A DNA stretch of 64,000 nucleotides from a bacterium (GTDB lineage Bacteria; DRYD01), in NCBI GenBank assembly GCA_030549815.1, contig JAUQQQ010000007.1:59014-123013 (forward strand). Direction: 5' to 3'. Below the pieces are notes generated by a model. It was given only the letters and a program-made list of their open reading frames with translations. It was not told where the DNA came from and did no database searches. The position numbers and the translations under genes are program-made. Below, piece after piece: positions 26,120-35,529 of this stretch. How positions within the stretch are numbered: position 1 is the stretch's first letter; each line of letters opens with the position of its first letter.

Positions 26120-26737
26120 CTAACTCCAACCTGCTAAATACATAACCAACGCAGCCACAAATCTAAAAACGGGAAATAATAAATAAACCAGTGGGAAAAA
26201 TAAAATCAAGATCACCATCTGATTTCTAAATTGAAAATCTTCCCATTTATAAAATAAATTTTTGTTTATTTTTCTTAGTAAAACAGAGAGGATAATCTCG
26301 CCATCAAACCCTTTCAACGGCAATAAATTAAGAGCCAAAAGAAAAGAGGACATAAGAGCCAGAAGATAAAAAACTTGATAAAGCTGGGGAAAAAAACCAA
26401 TCAAATATTTACTTAAAAAAACAATCAAAAAGAAGCTACCAAGCCCTGTAAATCCAACAATAAGCTCTCCTAAATCCCTATTCTTGAAGTAAGAAGAATC
26501 ATAAGAAACGTATTTAGTCCAACCAAATATAAAGCTACCACTACTAATAATCGGTGTAATAAAAAGAAGCAAGGTTCCAATAGAATCAAGATGATTAAGG
26601 GGGTTGGAAGACAACAACCCCCTATACCTCGGTGTAGGATCTCCTAACATATAAACTACGTAAGCCTTCAATATATTCCTTAATACCAAAATTATAAACA
26701 TAAAAAGAGAGATGAGAATAAAGAGAGCAATGTTCAT
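26120..26737 (-). CDS. Site-2-protease (M50) homologue lacking the HExxH zinc motif
   Basis: 205 residues with several membrane helices. The S2P family hallmarks GDPTPRYRGLLSSNPLNHLDSIGT and FGWTKYV, plus NLLPLKGFDGE, are present and ordered as in rhomboid-sized M50B proteases. At the place of HExxH the sequence reads LRNILKAY, so two zinc ligands and the catalytic Glu are missing, although the distal Asp remains. It is thus likely a catalytically dead pseudoprotease. The frame is intact, and it is tightly packed between aldolase and the HEAT-like gene. Confidence 0.85.
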   Translation of the reverse strand: MNIALFILISLFMFIILVLRNILKAYVVYMLGDPTPRYRGLLSSNPLNHLDSIGTLLLFITPIISSGSFIFGWTKYVSYDSSYFKNRDLGELIVGFTGLGSFFLIVFLSKYLIGFFPQLYQVFYLLALMSSFLLALNLLPLKGFDGEIILSVLLRKINKNLFYKWEDFQFRNQMVILILFFPLVYLLFPVFRFVAALVMYLAGWS

Positions 26738-27667
26738 CTATTTTAATTCTTCCTCTCCCCTATAAATTTTCATTGCTTGTTCAACAGTATAATTTCTAAC
26801 AGTTATTGCGTATATAGCATTGGAAAATCGGACAGCTTCATCCAAAGATTTTTGATGTATATTTCTACCAGTTGCATTACCACAAACACCAGCAATATGT
26901 ATTTGATCATATAATTTTTGTAGAAATTCCTCAGGTTGAATACTCTTTCCTCCAGCACAAATAACTCTTGTTCTTCCTGCTGCTAAGACAGCTTCCTTTA
27001 AAAGAGCAGGATTCTCTTTTCCATTCTCATCCTTAGGAGGATTTACTTTAACAAAATCCGCGCCTATGCAAGCAACTAAACCTGCAGCTCCAGCAATCAA
27101 ATGTGGATCTTTCTCATCCTTAACTGCTTTACCCCGTGGATAAGACCATATAACAACAAGCAATCCTTCTTTATGAGCTCTGTAGGTTATCCTTGCAGCT
27201 TCCTTAAGCATATCAGCTTCAAATTCACTACCTGGATAAATCGTATAACCCACACCCACTATATTTAATCCACTTTGCTTCTTAAAATCAATAACATCCT
27301 CTATGTCAACCCATGATAAACTCACGGGATCGCGTTGAGAAGTCTTAACTAAATGAGTTTTTGAATTTATTTTAACAATATAGGGAACATTAGGATAATC
27401 CATTGCATACCTTGCAATTAATCCCAACTGAGTAGCAAAAGCACCTATCTTTGACTTACTTGCAATTCTAAACAAATGCTCAGGATCATTATCATCGGGA
27501 TGAACATCAGGGCCGTAAAAATCATCATTAAGGTGCTCAACTTTTTGATCTCCTGCAAAGAGGAACAGCCTACCTGTACCTTCAGTAGCAGTGTAATAAT
27601 TTTTCATGTATTCTTCTTTTTTAGTAGGTGGCACATCCAAAGGAATCTTTATATCTACTTTCAACAT
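26738..27667 (-). CDS. Class I fructose-1,6-bisphosphate aldolase, archaeal DhnA type
   Basis: About 309 residues. Motifs: LFAGDQKVEHLND, GVGYTIYPGSEFE, LVVIWSYPRGKAV, the Schiff-base lysine in GADFVKVNPP and VICAGGKS. It cleaves FBP to DHAP and glyceraldehyde-3-phosphate. ATG 27667 is preferred over 27679 because GGAGGG lies between them at the right spacing. It is downstream of phosphofructokinase, separated by a conserved hairpin element, and overlaps nothing. Confidence 0.93.
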   Translation of the reverse strand: MLKVDIKIPLDVPPTKKEEYMKNYYTATEGTGRLFLFAGDQKVEHLNDDFYGPDVHPDDNDPEHLFRIASKSKIGAFATQLGLIARYAMDYPNVPYIVKINSKTHLVKTSQRDPVSLSWVDIEDVIDFKKQSGLNIVGVGYTIYPGSEFEADMLKEAARITYRAHKEGLLVVIWSYPRGKAVKDEKDPHLIAGAAGLVACIGADFVKVNPPKDENGKENPALLKEAVLAAGRTRVICAGGKSIQPEEFLQKLYDQIHIAGVCGNATGRNIHQKSLDEAVRFSNAIYAITVRNYTVEQAMKIYRGEEELK

Positions 27668-27691
27668 TTTTCCCTCCATCTTTCCCGCTTA

Positions 27692-27722
27692 TTTATATAC
27701 CGCCAAACCGGGAAGGCGGTTT
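27692..27722 (-). promoter_or_regulatory. Conserved ACCGCC/GGCGGT hairpin upstream of aldolase
   Basis: On minus the element is ACCGCC, a 10-base loop, GGCGGT, then ATATAAAT. The same stem, loop length and trailing sequence occur at 42421-42451 before mdh. Only the centre of the loop differs. It may be an intercistronic stability hairpin or a protein/promoter site (TATAAA follows the stem). Confidence 0.6.
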
Positions 27723-27768
27723 TCCATTTATTTTATTTAACTAAAATAAACACTATCCTTCAATAGGA

Positions 27769-28785
27769 TTAATAAAAGAAAGTTTTCATTTGATTATATA
27801 ATTCAGGGCTAACCTTTTTGGTTTTTCCTTCTGCCACCTCCAAATCAACAACATCAACTTTGCCATTTCTTATGCAAACAAGTTTTCCAGAAATTTTATC
27901 TTTAGCCAATTCTATAGCTTTGTAAGATAACATAAGAGGGATGATCCTATCGTAAGATGTAGCAGGTCCACCTCTTTGAATATGTCCCAAATTAACAGCT
28001 CTCGTTGTTATTTTAGTCTTATCCTCAATTATTTTGGCTACTAATTCTCCTACTCCGCCTAACTTAACATGCCCATATTCATCAACAACTTCATACTTTT
28101 GAGCATCGCTAATTTTAACACCTTCTGCAACAACGATAACAGCATATTTATCCCCTCGTTCATATCTCTGCTTTATGAAATCAACTAATTCGTTGATATC
28201 AGGCTGAATTTCAGGGATGAGTATATAGTTAGCTCCTCCAGCCAGTCCTCCATAAAGAGCGATCCAACCCGCATGCCTACCCATCACTTCCAAAACCAAT
28301 ACCCTCTTATGAGATTTAGCTGTGGACATTAACTTTTCAACAGCATCCATAACAATATTTATAGCAGTATTAAAACCAACAGTAAATTCTGTTCCTTCTA
28401 AATCATAGTCTATTGTTTTAGGGAGTCCTATGACAGGGATCCCTGCTTTATGCATCTTAGAAGATGCTCCTATCGTATCTTCCCCACCTATCGCAATAAG
28501 CACATCAAAACCAGAAGATTTAAAGTTTTCTATTGCTTTATTCATTGTTTGTTCATCTTTAGCCGGGTTAGTTCTTGAGCTACCAATAAAAGTTCCTCCT
28601 TCAAAGAATTCTCGTATAACATCATTAACATCTATCTTTATGTATTTGTTTTCTAAAACCCCTTTCCATCCGTCAAGATATCCGTATAATTCAAAGCCAT
28701 ACTTTTGGCAAGAAAGATAGAGCCCTTTAAGATAGGCGTTTAACCCTGGAGCGTCTCCCCCACCTGTCAATACAGCTATCCTCAT
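27769..28785 (-). CDS. 6-phosphofructokinase, pyrophosphate-dependent type predicted
   Basis: About 338 residues. Motifs: AVLTGGGDAPGLNAYLKG, AIGGEDTIGA, GLPKTIDYD, EVMGRHAGWIALYGGLAGG and GHIQRGGPAT. Position 104 (E. coli numbering) is Asp in GGED and position 124 is Lys in PKTID. This combination marks PPi-using enzymes such as that of Amycolatopsis; ATP enzymes have Gly at both. Reversible PPi-PFK would serve glycolysis and gluconeogenesis with the adjacent aldolase. ATG 28785 fits the GGAGG site; GTG 28794 overlaps it. Confidence 0.93.
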   Translation of the reverse strand: MRIAVLTGGGDAPGLNAYLKGLYLSCQKYGFELYGYLDGWKGVLENKYIKIDVNDVIREFFEGGTFIGSSRTNPAKDEQTMNKAIENFKSSGFDVLIAIGGEDTIGASSKMHKAGIPVIGLPKTIDYDLEGTEFTVGFNTAINIVMDAVEKLMSTAKSHKRVLVLEVMGRHAGWIALYGGLAGGANYILIPEIQPDINELVDFIKQRYERGDKYAVIVVAEGVKISDAQKYEVVDEYGHVKLGGVGELVAKIIEDKTKITTRAVNLGHIQRGGPATSYDRIIPLMLSYKAIELAKDKISGKLVCIRNGKVDVVDLEVAEGKTKKVSPELYNQMKTFFY

Positions 28786-28911
28786 TATAACCACCCCTCC
28801 TTCCTATAAAACACATTAAATCCCTTAATCTCATAATTAAAAATTCTACAAAAATTCCTCAAATCTTCTTTTATCAAAATCATTCTCTTTAAAAATAAAA
28901 TTGATATTTCC

Positions 28912-29535
28912 TTATTTTCTCAAACTATTGATCATCAATCGAACAGCATAATCATAAGCGGCATCAAGTTCTTCCTTACTCTGCCAAGATAAAAATCCTG
29001 CCCCATATCTACTTGCTGCATAGCCTAAAACTAAAGCTTTATATACATAATCTTTCTCATATAATTGAAAAATCTTAGTCCCCATAATAGAAGAGCAACC
29101 CATACTATAAAGAAAGTTTTCCATATTATAACTTGAGCCAACACATCTAGCAAAAACAACTTTGTAATTTCTTACTACAACAAAATTAAGAGCATTTTTT
29201 GACAATGTTATATTTAGCTTTCTATTATATTCATCAAGATAAGGATATATGAAATAAAAACTTAAATAATAATTACTCCCCTTTGACTTGTTATATGCAA
29301 CCCCCTCAAGCTTAACCCCATAATAACCATCTATAGAATTACTACTATCAACAGGATAGGATGTAATATAAAAATAATAATTTCCATAATCTTTATTTAA
29401 TTTTTCATCTTTACTAATCACATCGGAAAGTAAAATTAAAGTCAAATCATAATCAGTAAGATATTCATTAGCAAAACAATAAGAAAAAGAAAAAATGGTA
29501 ACCCAAATTAGAATGATAATCATTTTTCTCATCAT
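28912..29535 (-). CDS. Secreted protein of unknown function, paralogue 1
   Basis: 207 residues with a signal peptide (MRKMIIILIWVTIFSFSYCFA, cleavage near residue 22). The mature part is Tyr-rich and beta-like. It is homologous along its length to the next upstream gene: shared features include a GC(S/T) motif, K(I/V)FQ(L/F)YE, the YV.K.L(V/I)LGYAA segment and a C-terminal SW..K...D. One Cys lies in CVGSSYNMENFLYSMGCSS, suggesting a disulfide. No family is recognised. Good GGAGG site. Confidence 0.75.
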   Translation of the reverse strand: MMRKMIIILIWVTIFSFSYCFANEYLTDYDLTLILLSDVISKDEKLNKDYGNYYFYITSYPVDSSNSIDGYYGVKLEGVAYNKSKGSNYYLSFYFIYPYLDEYNRKLNITLSKNALNFVVVRNYKVVFARCVGSSYNMENFLYSMGCSSIMGTKIFQLYEKDYVYKALVLGYAASRYGAGFLSWQSKEELDAAYDYAVRLMINSLRK

Positions 29536-29546
29536 TAAACACCTCC

Positions 29547-30170
29547 CTATAAAGATGAAAATAAAACTTTAATAGCTTCCTTAAACTTTTTATCTATATC
29601 AGCCTTATCACTCCAAGAAATATAGTCTAAGTACATACATTTTATTGCAGCATAACCCAAAATCAATCCTTTATGAACATAACTTGTTTCATAAAACTGA
29701 AAAACTTTTTTCGTAGTAATAGCAGTACAACCCATATTATTAAGAAAATAAATTATAGTAGAAAAATAACTACCCTTATCATAAAGATACTTAGAATAAA
29801 TTACAAAAGATAAATGCTCCTCTTCTAATGATATTATAAAATAAAAATTATCTTTCATTAAATAATAACCAATATCCTCAAGATAAACATTATTAAGAGA
29901 ATATATAAAATAAATTCTAAAATAGTAATATCTATAGCTATCAGAACCAAAATACTTAGCTTTTAACATTGTTCCATAGAACTTTTTACTAACATCACTA
30001 TAATTTTCAGGATAAGAGTAAATTTCAAAATCATCAGAAGTTAAAAGCACAGTTACATTATTATCATTAAGCATGTTTTCAGGATTTTTGTAATATGGAT
30101 AAGAAAAATTAAAACACAAAATAAAAATAAAGAATAAAATACTTAAAATATATCCTCTTTTACATTTCAT
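29547..30170 (-). CDS. Secreted protein of unknown function, paralogue 2
   Basis: 207 residues, same length as its neighbour, with a basic signal peptide (MKCKRGYILSILFFIFILCF). Matches paralogue 1 in NNMGCTAITTKKVFQFYETS and GLILGYAAIK and in the C-terminal helix. The N-terminal half diverges strongly. AAGGAGG precedes the ATG. The pair is a tandem duplication, 11 bases apart, probably extracytoplasmic and perhaps interacting. Confidence 0.75.
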   Translation of the reverse strand: MKCKRGYILSILFFIFILCFNFSYPYYKNPENMLNDNNVTVLLTSDDFEIYSYPENYSDVSKKFYGTMLKAKYFGSDSYRYYYFRIYFIYSLNNVYLEDIGYYLMKDNFYFIISLEEEHLSFVIYSKYLYDKGSYFSTIIYFLNNMGCTAITTKKVFQFYETSYVHKGLILGYAAIKCMYLDYISWSDKADIDKKFKEAIKVLFSSL

Positions 30171-30345
30171 CTTTAAAACACCTCCTTATTGTTTTAAAAT
30201 CCATAGGGTTTTTATTTTAAACAAAAAAGTAAAAAATCCCTCCATTGTCCTTCAAACTTTAATGATTATTTAATTGATTTATATCAATAATTTATAAAAG
30301 TTTTAAAAAAATTATTTTTTAGATTTTTTCATTAGTTAGCAAATA

Positions 30346-31764
30346 TTAATTATGTTCCATTTTAATCACAAAACTTTTATTTTTACTGCGACCCATTAAA
30401 TAAATTTCGTCATTTCGATTAACAAAGATAGAATATGGGTAGTCTGACGAAAATATTTCTCCCGAAATCCCATCCAATACCAAAGCCGTATCACCTTCAT
30501 TATCTCCATTGAAATCTGTCCCCACTTCTCTCCCAAAAGTTTTATCTATTTCTCCTGTGGATTTCAATCTTATTATAACAGCATCTTTATGAGAAAAAGT
30601 ATAGAAAGAAAAACAAGAAAAAACATCTTTACGAGTATATCCTGTAATGTAAATGTTAGATGAATGAACTGTAACGTCAGAAATATTTAGATTATTAAAT
30701 AATAATTTTCCCTTTCTTCCAAAACTATTGTCAATGTTTCCCCTACTATCTAATTTTATTAAAAACGAATTTTCATCAATACTATAAGGTAAATAAATTC
30801 CTGTAAGGTAAATTTGAGAATGTTGATCAACAAAAACTCGACTAACTTCCGCTCCCCAAAAACCACCAATTAATAAATCTTTTACAGGAATTATTACATT
30901 TCCTTCATTCCCAAAATTCCTATCTAAACTCAAATCATTATTCAACTTTAAAATAAAAATTTTATTTTCAATATTAGGTTCGCGATAATCAAGAACACCA
31001 GCAATATATATCTTGCCTTCCTTATCCACATACAAATGTAAAAACTTAAATTCTTTTTTTTGAATTTTTGCTAATAATATCTTACTCACCTTTTCCCCAA
31101 ACTCTTTATCTATTTTACCATCGATATTAAATTTTACTACAACTGGGATAATATCAACAGTACTACGTTTACGAAAAATCTGCCTTTGGTAGGCAATATA
31201 AATATTACCTTGTTTATCCATAGATGCCGAATTAATTTCATTATTTGAATAATCATCATCAAAAATAATCACCTTTCCATTATCTCCAAAAGATTTGTCT
31301 ATATTTCCATCATTATTTAATTTTAAAATATAAATCCTGCCAAACATACCTGCTTTAGTGTTTACAGAAAAAGTCCCAATAATGAATATTTCTTTATCTT
31401 TTGCAAAAACTGAAATAGGTTTACCAATTGATACTATATTTAAATTATAGTTATAAATCATATTGCTAACAATATCAAACCTCCCTTGCTTAGCAAAACT
31501 ACTATCCCACTTTCCATCATTATTCAATCTTATTATAAAATCATTGGGACTTGTGATATAAACTCTTCCTTGGTCATCAACAAACATCGAGTTTATAGGA
31601 GCTTCACAAAGAAAAGCAGAATCCCTATCTTGATCACCATCCATATCCCTGACCAAATCCGTTCCAAAACTATTTGATACCCTATAACCAGTATTTTTAT
31701 AACAACTCCAAAGAAAAAAAGATATTAAACTTATAAACAATAACAGCAAATATTTTTTTATCAT
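30346..31764 (-). CDS. Delta-60 repeat (beta-propeller-like) surface lipoprotein candidate
   Basis: 472 residues. An N-terminal hydrophobic stretch ends LFFLWSC-like (Cys near 21), an imperfect lipobox. About six repeats of roughly 60 residues follow with LKLNNDGNIDKSFGDNGKV and IYITG(Y/I), the delta-60 repeat pattern. An Asp-rich RDMDGDQDRDSA segment resembles calcium-binding loops. Such proteins form propeller-like surface or secreted structures. No ribosome binding site is evident. A related two-repeat protein is at 33374-33904. Confidence 0.8.
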   Translation of the reverse strand: MIKKYLLLLFISLISFFLWSCYKNTGYRVSNSFGTDLVRDMDGDQDRDSAFLCEAPINSMFVDDQGRVYITSPNDFIIRLNNDGKWDSSFAKQGRFDIVSNMIYNYNLNIVSIGKPISVFAKDKEIFIIGTFSVNTKAGMFGRIYILKLNNDGNIDKSFGDNGKVIIFDDDYSNNEINSASMDKQGNIYIAYQRQIFRKRSTVDIIPVVVKFNIDGKIDKEFGEKVSKILLAKIQKKEFKFLHLYVDKEGKIYIAGVLDYREPNIENKIFILKLNNDLSLDRNFGNEGNVIIPVKDLLIGGFWGAEVSRVFVDQHSQIYLTGIYLPYSIDENSFLIKLDSRGNIDNSFGRKGKLLFNNLNISDVTVHSSNIYITGYTRKDVFSCFSFYTFSHKDAVIIRLKSTGEIDKTFGREVGTDFNGDNEGDTALVLDGISGEIFSSDYPYSIFVNRNDEIYLMGRSKNKSFVIKMEHN

Positions 31765-31799
31765 TTTTACATTTCGATACTTTCGAATACATAGATTTT

Positions 31800-32990
31800 T
31801 TATTTTATTTTGTGATTATATTTAGTTAAATCCTTGGTCATATTTTTTTGGTGAGCTTCGATGGTTCCACCACCTATTTCGATTAATTTAGCTGACCTCC
31901 ACATTCTATCAACGACAGCTTCTGCAAAATATCCATATCCTCCCAAAACCTGCATAGCATTATCTGCAATTTCCTTGGCAGCAGTAGAAGCAAATAATTT
32001 TACTCCATCGGTATCCACTCTTTGCCCTGGCTTGTTTAGATCAATCTTAGAAGCAACATAATACAGATAACTTCTTGCAGCCATATATTTGGCATAAGAA
32101 TCAGCGATATACCTTTGGATCTGTCCAAACTCTTTAATCGGTTTTCCAAAAGCATACCTATTGTTCGCATAATCTATCATTATTTCAATACACCTGGCAG
32201 CAATTCCTGTAGATATGGCAGCCAAAGTAAGCCTCTCTATTTCCAAATTTTTCATCATATGTATCAAACTATCTCCTTCCTTACCCAATAAATTTTCAGC
32301 AGGAACTTTACAATTTTCAAAAACAAGCTCAGCGGTAATAGATGATCTCATTCCTGTCTTATTCTTCAACACTTGCCCTAAAGAAAAACCTTCAAAATTT
32401 TTTTCAACAACAAAAGTGCTTATTTCTCTTTCCCCAGTCTTAGCATAAACCAAAAAAATATCCCCAGGAGTATTATTATCAATTGCTCCATTGGTTATGT
32501 AAGTTTTTCTTCCAGTTATGTAATAATAATCTCCTTTTCTTACAGCTTTGGTTTTCATAGACATAACATCTGTGCCTGCATCAGGCTCAGTCATTCCCAT
32601 AGCTCCTATCCATTCTCCTGAAATAACTTTATCTAAATACTTCTTTCTCTGATGATCATTAGAATTTTGATAGAAGTTATTAACAAAAAGAATAGAATGG
32701 GCAAGATAAGCTAAAGCAAATCCTGGATCAGAATAAGCGAGTTCCTCATGGACAATAACAGCAGCAACAGCATCCATACCAGCACCGCCATACTCTTGAG
32801 GCACAGTTATACCTAATAACCCCAACTCTCCTACTTTCCTAAATAAACCAATATTAAATTTTTCTTTAATATCATGCTCCAAAGCCTGTGGCTCAACCTC
32901 ATTCTTCACAAAATCCCTAACAGTTTCTCTTAAAATAGAATGTTCTTGTGTAGGAGAAAAAAGATCAAAACTAATAGTTTTCATCATCAT
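31800..32990 (-). CDS. Acyl-CoA dehydrogenase family protein (isovaleryl-type active site)
   Basis: 396 residues. Motifs: AMGMTEPDAGTDVMSMKT, RKTYITNGAID, FGKPIKEFGQIQ and QVLGGYGY. The usual catalytic Glu position of short/medium-chain enzymes (YEGT) is Gly here (IGGGTIEAHQ). A Glu at 252 in NLEIERLTLAA matches the isovaleryl-CoA dehydrogenase base instead. It oxidises acyl-CoA with FAD, passing electrons to ETF, which is not in this window. Alone in its region, so pathway unclear. GGAGG site before three consecutive ATGs. Confidence 0.92.
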   Translation of the reverse strand: MMMKTISFDLFSPTQEHSILRETVRDFVKNEVEPQALEHDIKEKFNIGLFRKVGELGLLGITVPQEYGGAGMDAVAAVIVHEELAYSDPGFALAYLAHSILFVNNFYQNSNDHQRKKYLDKVISGEWIGAMGMTEPDAGTDVMSMKTKAVRKGDYYYITGRKTYITNGAIDNNTPGDIFLVYAKTGEREISTFVVEKNFEGFSLGQVLKNKTGMRSSITAELVFENCKVPAENLLGKEGDSLIHMMKNLEIERLTLAAISTGIAARCIEIMIDYANNRYAFGKPIKEFGQIQRYIADSYAKYMAARSYLYYVASKIDLNKPGQRVDTDGVKLFASTAAKEIADNAMQVLGGYGYFAEAVVDRMWRSAKLIEIGGGTIEAHQKNMTKDLTKYNHKIK

Positions 32991-33373
32991 ACCTTACCTC
33001 CCAAAACCATTATTACCACAATTATAAAAATTATAGAACTATCGATAAAAACCTCCAATGAAAACAATACTAAAAGATACCGACAAAATTTAGAATTACC
33101 GGCATAACAAATAAGAAAACAATCCTTATAAACTACTATTGACTTGTATCCTGGTATTTCTTCAAACCTATCTTACTTCGACATTTTCTTGTCTTATAGG
33201 AAACTTCTTGATAATCTCTGTTAAATATCTGCCCTCAACACTTCCATACTTATCTTATCCACATGTTGAAATATTTGTCAAAAATCGTCAATTACAAATT
33301 CGGTAGCTTCTTCATTTTATGTCCACACAACTTGCTATCTAATTTCCCCATTGCCAATTTTTTCCCTACCTTT
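32991..33373. other. Gene-free region, possible unidentified decayed coding sequence
   Basis: No intact gene, RNA or clear hairpin. On minus there are stop-interrupted coding-like stretches (for example EEIPGYKSIVVYKDCF at about 33130-33180) that may be a decayed gene, possibly a transposase. I cannot identify it. Confidence 0.3.
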
Positions 33374-33904
33374 TTATTCTATTTTTATTACAAAAACGTC
33401 ATCATTAGAACCATTAGAGCTAGATCCTGTAACATAAACTTTTCCATTTTTATCCAGTGCTATTGAATAACCATTATCATCAGAATTTCCACTAGCAATG
33501 TTGTTTAAAATAACACCGGCATCAGTATTTCCATCTTTGTCTATATCTCTACCTAAAGAATTTCCAAAATCACTATCTATGCTTCCATCACTATTTAACC
33601 TTATTACATAAACATCAGTATTAGAACCATTAGAACCCCTTCCCATAACATAAATTTTTCCATTTCCATCTATTGCCATTGAAGGACCAATATTACTATT
33701 ACTGCCTGCGATGTTGGATAGAACAACAGCGCTGTCGTTATCACCATCCATATCTATATCTCTTCCCAAATTACTACCAAATGTATTTGATACTTTTCCT
33801 ACTACAGGTATAAATCGTTTCCCACCACAACCTGATATCATTAAAACTACTACTTCTACCATTAGCAATGCTAAAATTACTAAAATCTCTATCTTTTTTC
33901 TCAT
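33374..33904 (-). CDS. Lipoprotein with two Asp-rich beta-propeller-like repeats
   Basis: About 176 residues. The signal peptide ends in lipobox LMISGC. Two repeats follow, each with FG.SLGRDID.DG(D/N).D(S/A), then N(I/Y)..SIALD.NGKVYV.G.(S/G)SNGSN.DV(Y/F)VI. The DxDxDG segments look like calcium-binding loops; the rest matches delta-60/SBBP-type repeats. It is a short relative of the 30346-31764 protein. ATG 33904 is preferred, eight bases from AAGGAG. LspA would process it. Confidence 0.8.
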   Translation of the reverse strand: MRKKIEILVILALLMVEVVVLMISGCGGKRFIPVVGKVSNTFGSNLGRDIDMDGDNDSAVVLSNIAGSNSNIGPSMAIDGNGKIYVMGRGSNGSNTDVYVIRLNSDGSIDSDFGNSLGRDIDKDGNTDAGVILNNIASGNSDDNGYSIALDKNGKVYVTGSSSNGSNDDVFVIKIE

Positions 33905-34729
33905 TTTTATCACTCCTTTTTCCCTTTTATTTGTCTACCCTTTTATATTTTTCCCTACATATATTTCAAAATTTCTTGTTTTAGGATTTTTACCAACCCT
34001 TATTCATATTTTCTCCCACTTGTAATTCATTTTTCTTTTTTTGGTATCAAAATTCATTCCACATATTATTACTTTCTCTTCCAACACATACTTACCATAA
34101 TATTCCTTTTCTCTTATCTGCTCTATTGCTTTCTCTTTATCTCTGCCTACCTTTATCTCGAAAATATACACCCTCTTGTTTGGCGTTCTTAGAATAATAT
34201 CAATTCTTCCTAATTTCGTATGCAATTCTGCATTACATTCAAAACCCGTTGAATACAAATACACATACAAAAACGAGTTTATACTCTTCTCATCATTCCC
34301 ATATAGATCATACGGTATATTCTCTAACAATTTGTTTATCATGTACTCTATTTCCTGAAAATCACAATTTTCCAATGCTCTTCTTAATGGATTTATCTCA
34401 CTATCTTCTCCTTTCCATTCTCTTACAAATTCTCTTAACAAGTTTTCATTAAAACTTATCTGCACCTCCTTATTTGGATATCTCAATTTATAAAACTTCC
34501 TATCATATTCTTCTTTTTCATAATCTATCGTTAAATATCCTGTCTGATACATTAATGCTTCTATACTTATCTTCTCTACATCTACTCTATTCAAGTCTTC
34601 TTCTGAAACCATTAACTCCAAATTTGGCATCTCATACTTTTTCTGTCTTATCTATTTTATCAACACTTCCGGCTTCCCTGTCTCATACCAATAACTACTT
34701 TTTTTCTCTCCTGAAAATACAATAACACA

Positions 34730-34754
34730 TCAGGGGTAGGGGGCCCCCTTAATC
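34730..34754 (-). repeat. GC-rich palindromic mini-insertion, copy 2
   Basis: On minus it reads AAGGGGGCCCCCTT-like palindrome followed by ACCCCTGA, placed between codons for IYNPL and VLLYFQE of the AAA/PD-(D/E)XK gene. It shares AGGGG(N)CCCC(C)TACCCC with copy 1 at 35509-35527, in opposite orientation. Confidence 0.6.
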
Positions 34755-35506
34755 AATGGATTGTATATTTTACTACTTAGCCACCAATAGCCATTATACC
34801 ACTCCCTTATCTCTAAAAATTCTTCTTCACTTTCTATTATTTCTCCAAACACATCTTCCAATTCCCTTTCTGTATATCCACATATATCTCCATATTCCTT
34901 ACTTAAACTTATATCTCTCAATTGGTTTAATCCTGAAAACAAAGACACTTTTGCAAATTTACTTATTCCCGTTATAAAGACAAACTTTAAGTACTTATCC
35001 AATCCCTTTATTGTTTGATAAAACCCCTTCAATACTTCCCTTATTTCATTGGCCAATCCCACTTTCTCTATATTATCCAATATAGGCTTATCATATTCAT
35101 CCACCAATAATACCACTTTTTTTTCACTCTTCTCGTTTATACTCATTATCAATTCACTAAATTTTTTAAAATACAACCTTTCCATTAACCTTATTCTATG
35201 TCTCCTAGCGTAGAAATTAACACAAGAAATTATGTATTCTTTCAATTCCTCTTTACTTTCCACTTTCCCCTCATCAAATGCTATCCTTACTACCGGATAC
35301 TTTTCCTTCCAATCCCAATTGTTTTCTAAATACAAACCTTCGAATAATTCTTTTTTTCCTTCAAATGCACAACGTAAGGTATCAACAAACAAGCTTTTAC
35401 CGAATCGTCTAGGACGCGATAAAAAATAATACTTTCCCCCTTCCATCAAATTCTTTACATACTTCGTCTTATCCACATAATAGTATCCCCCCGTTCTTAT
35501 CTCCAT

Positions 35507-35529
35507 AGAGGGGACCCCTACCCCACAAA
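35507..35529 (+). repeat. GC-rich palindromic mini-insertion, copy 1
   Basis: On plus it reads GAGGGGACCCCTACCCCACA. It lies between codons for SSF and the expected (E)EIRTGG of the same gene. The AGGGG-A-CCCCT palindrome and the trailing ACCCC match copy 2, inverted. Such G/C-rich sequence is unusual in this AT-rich region. Confidence 0.6.
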
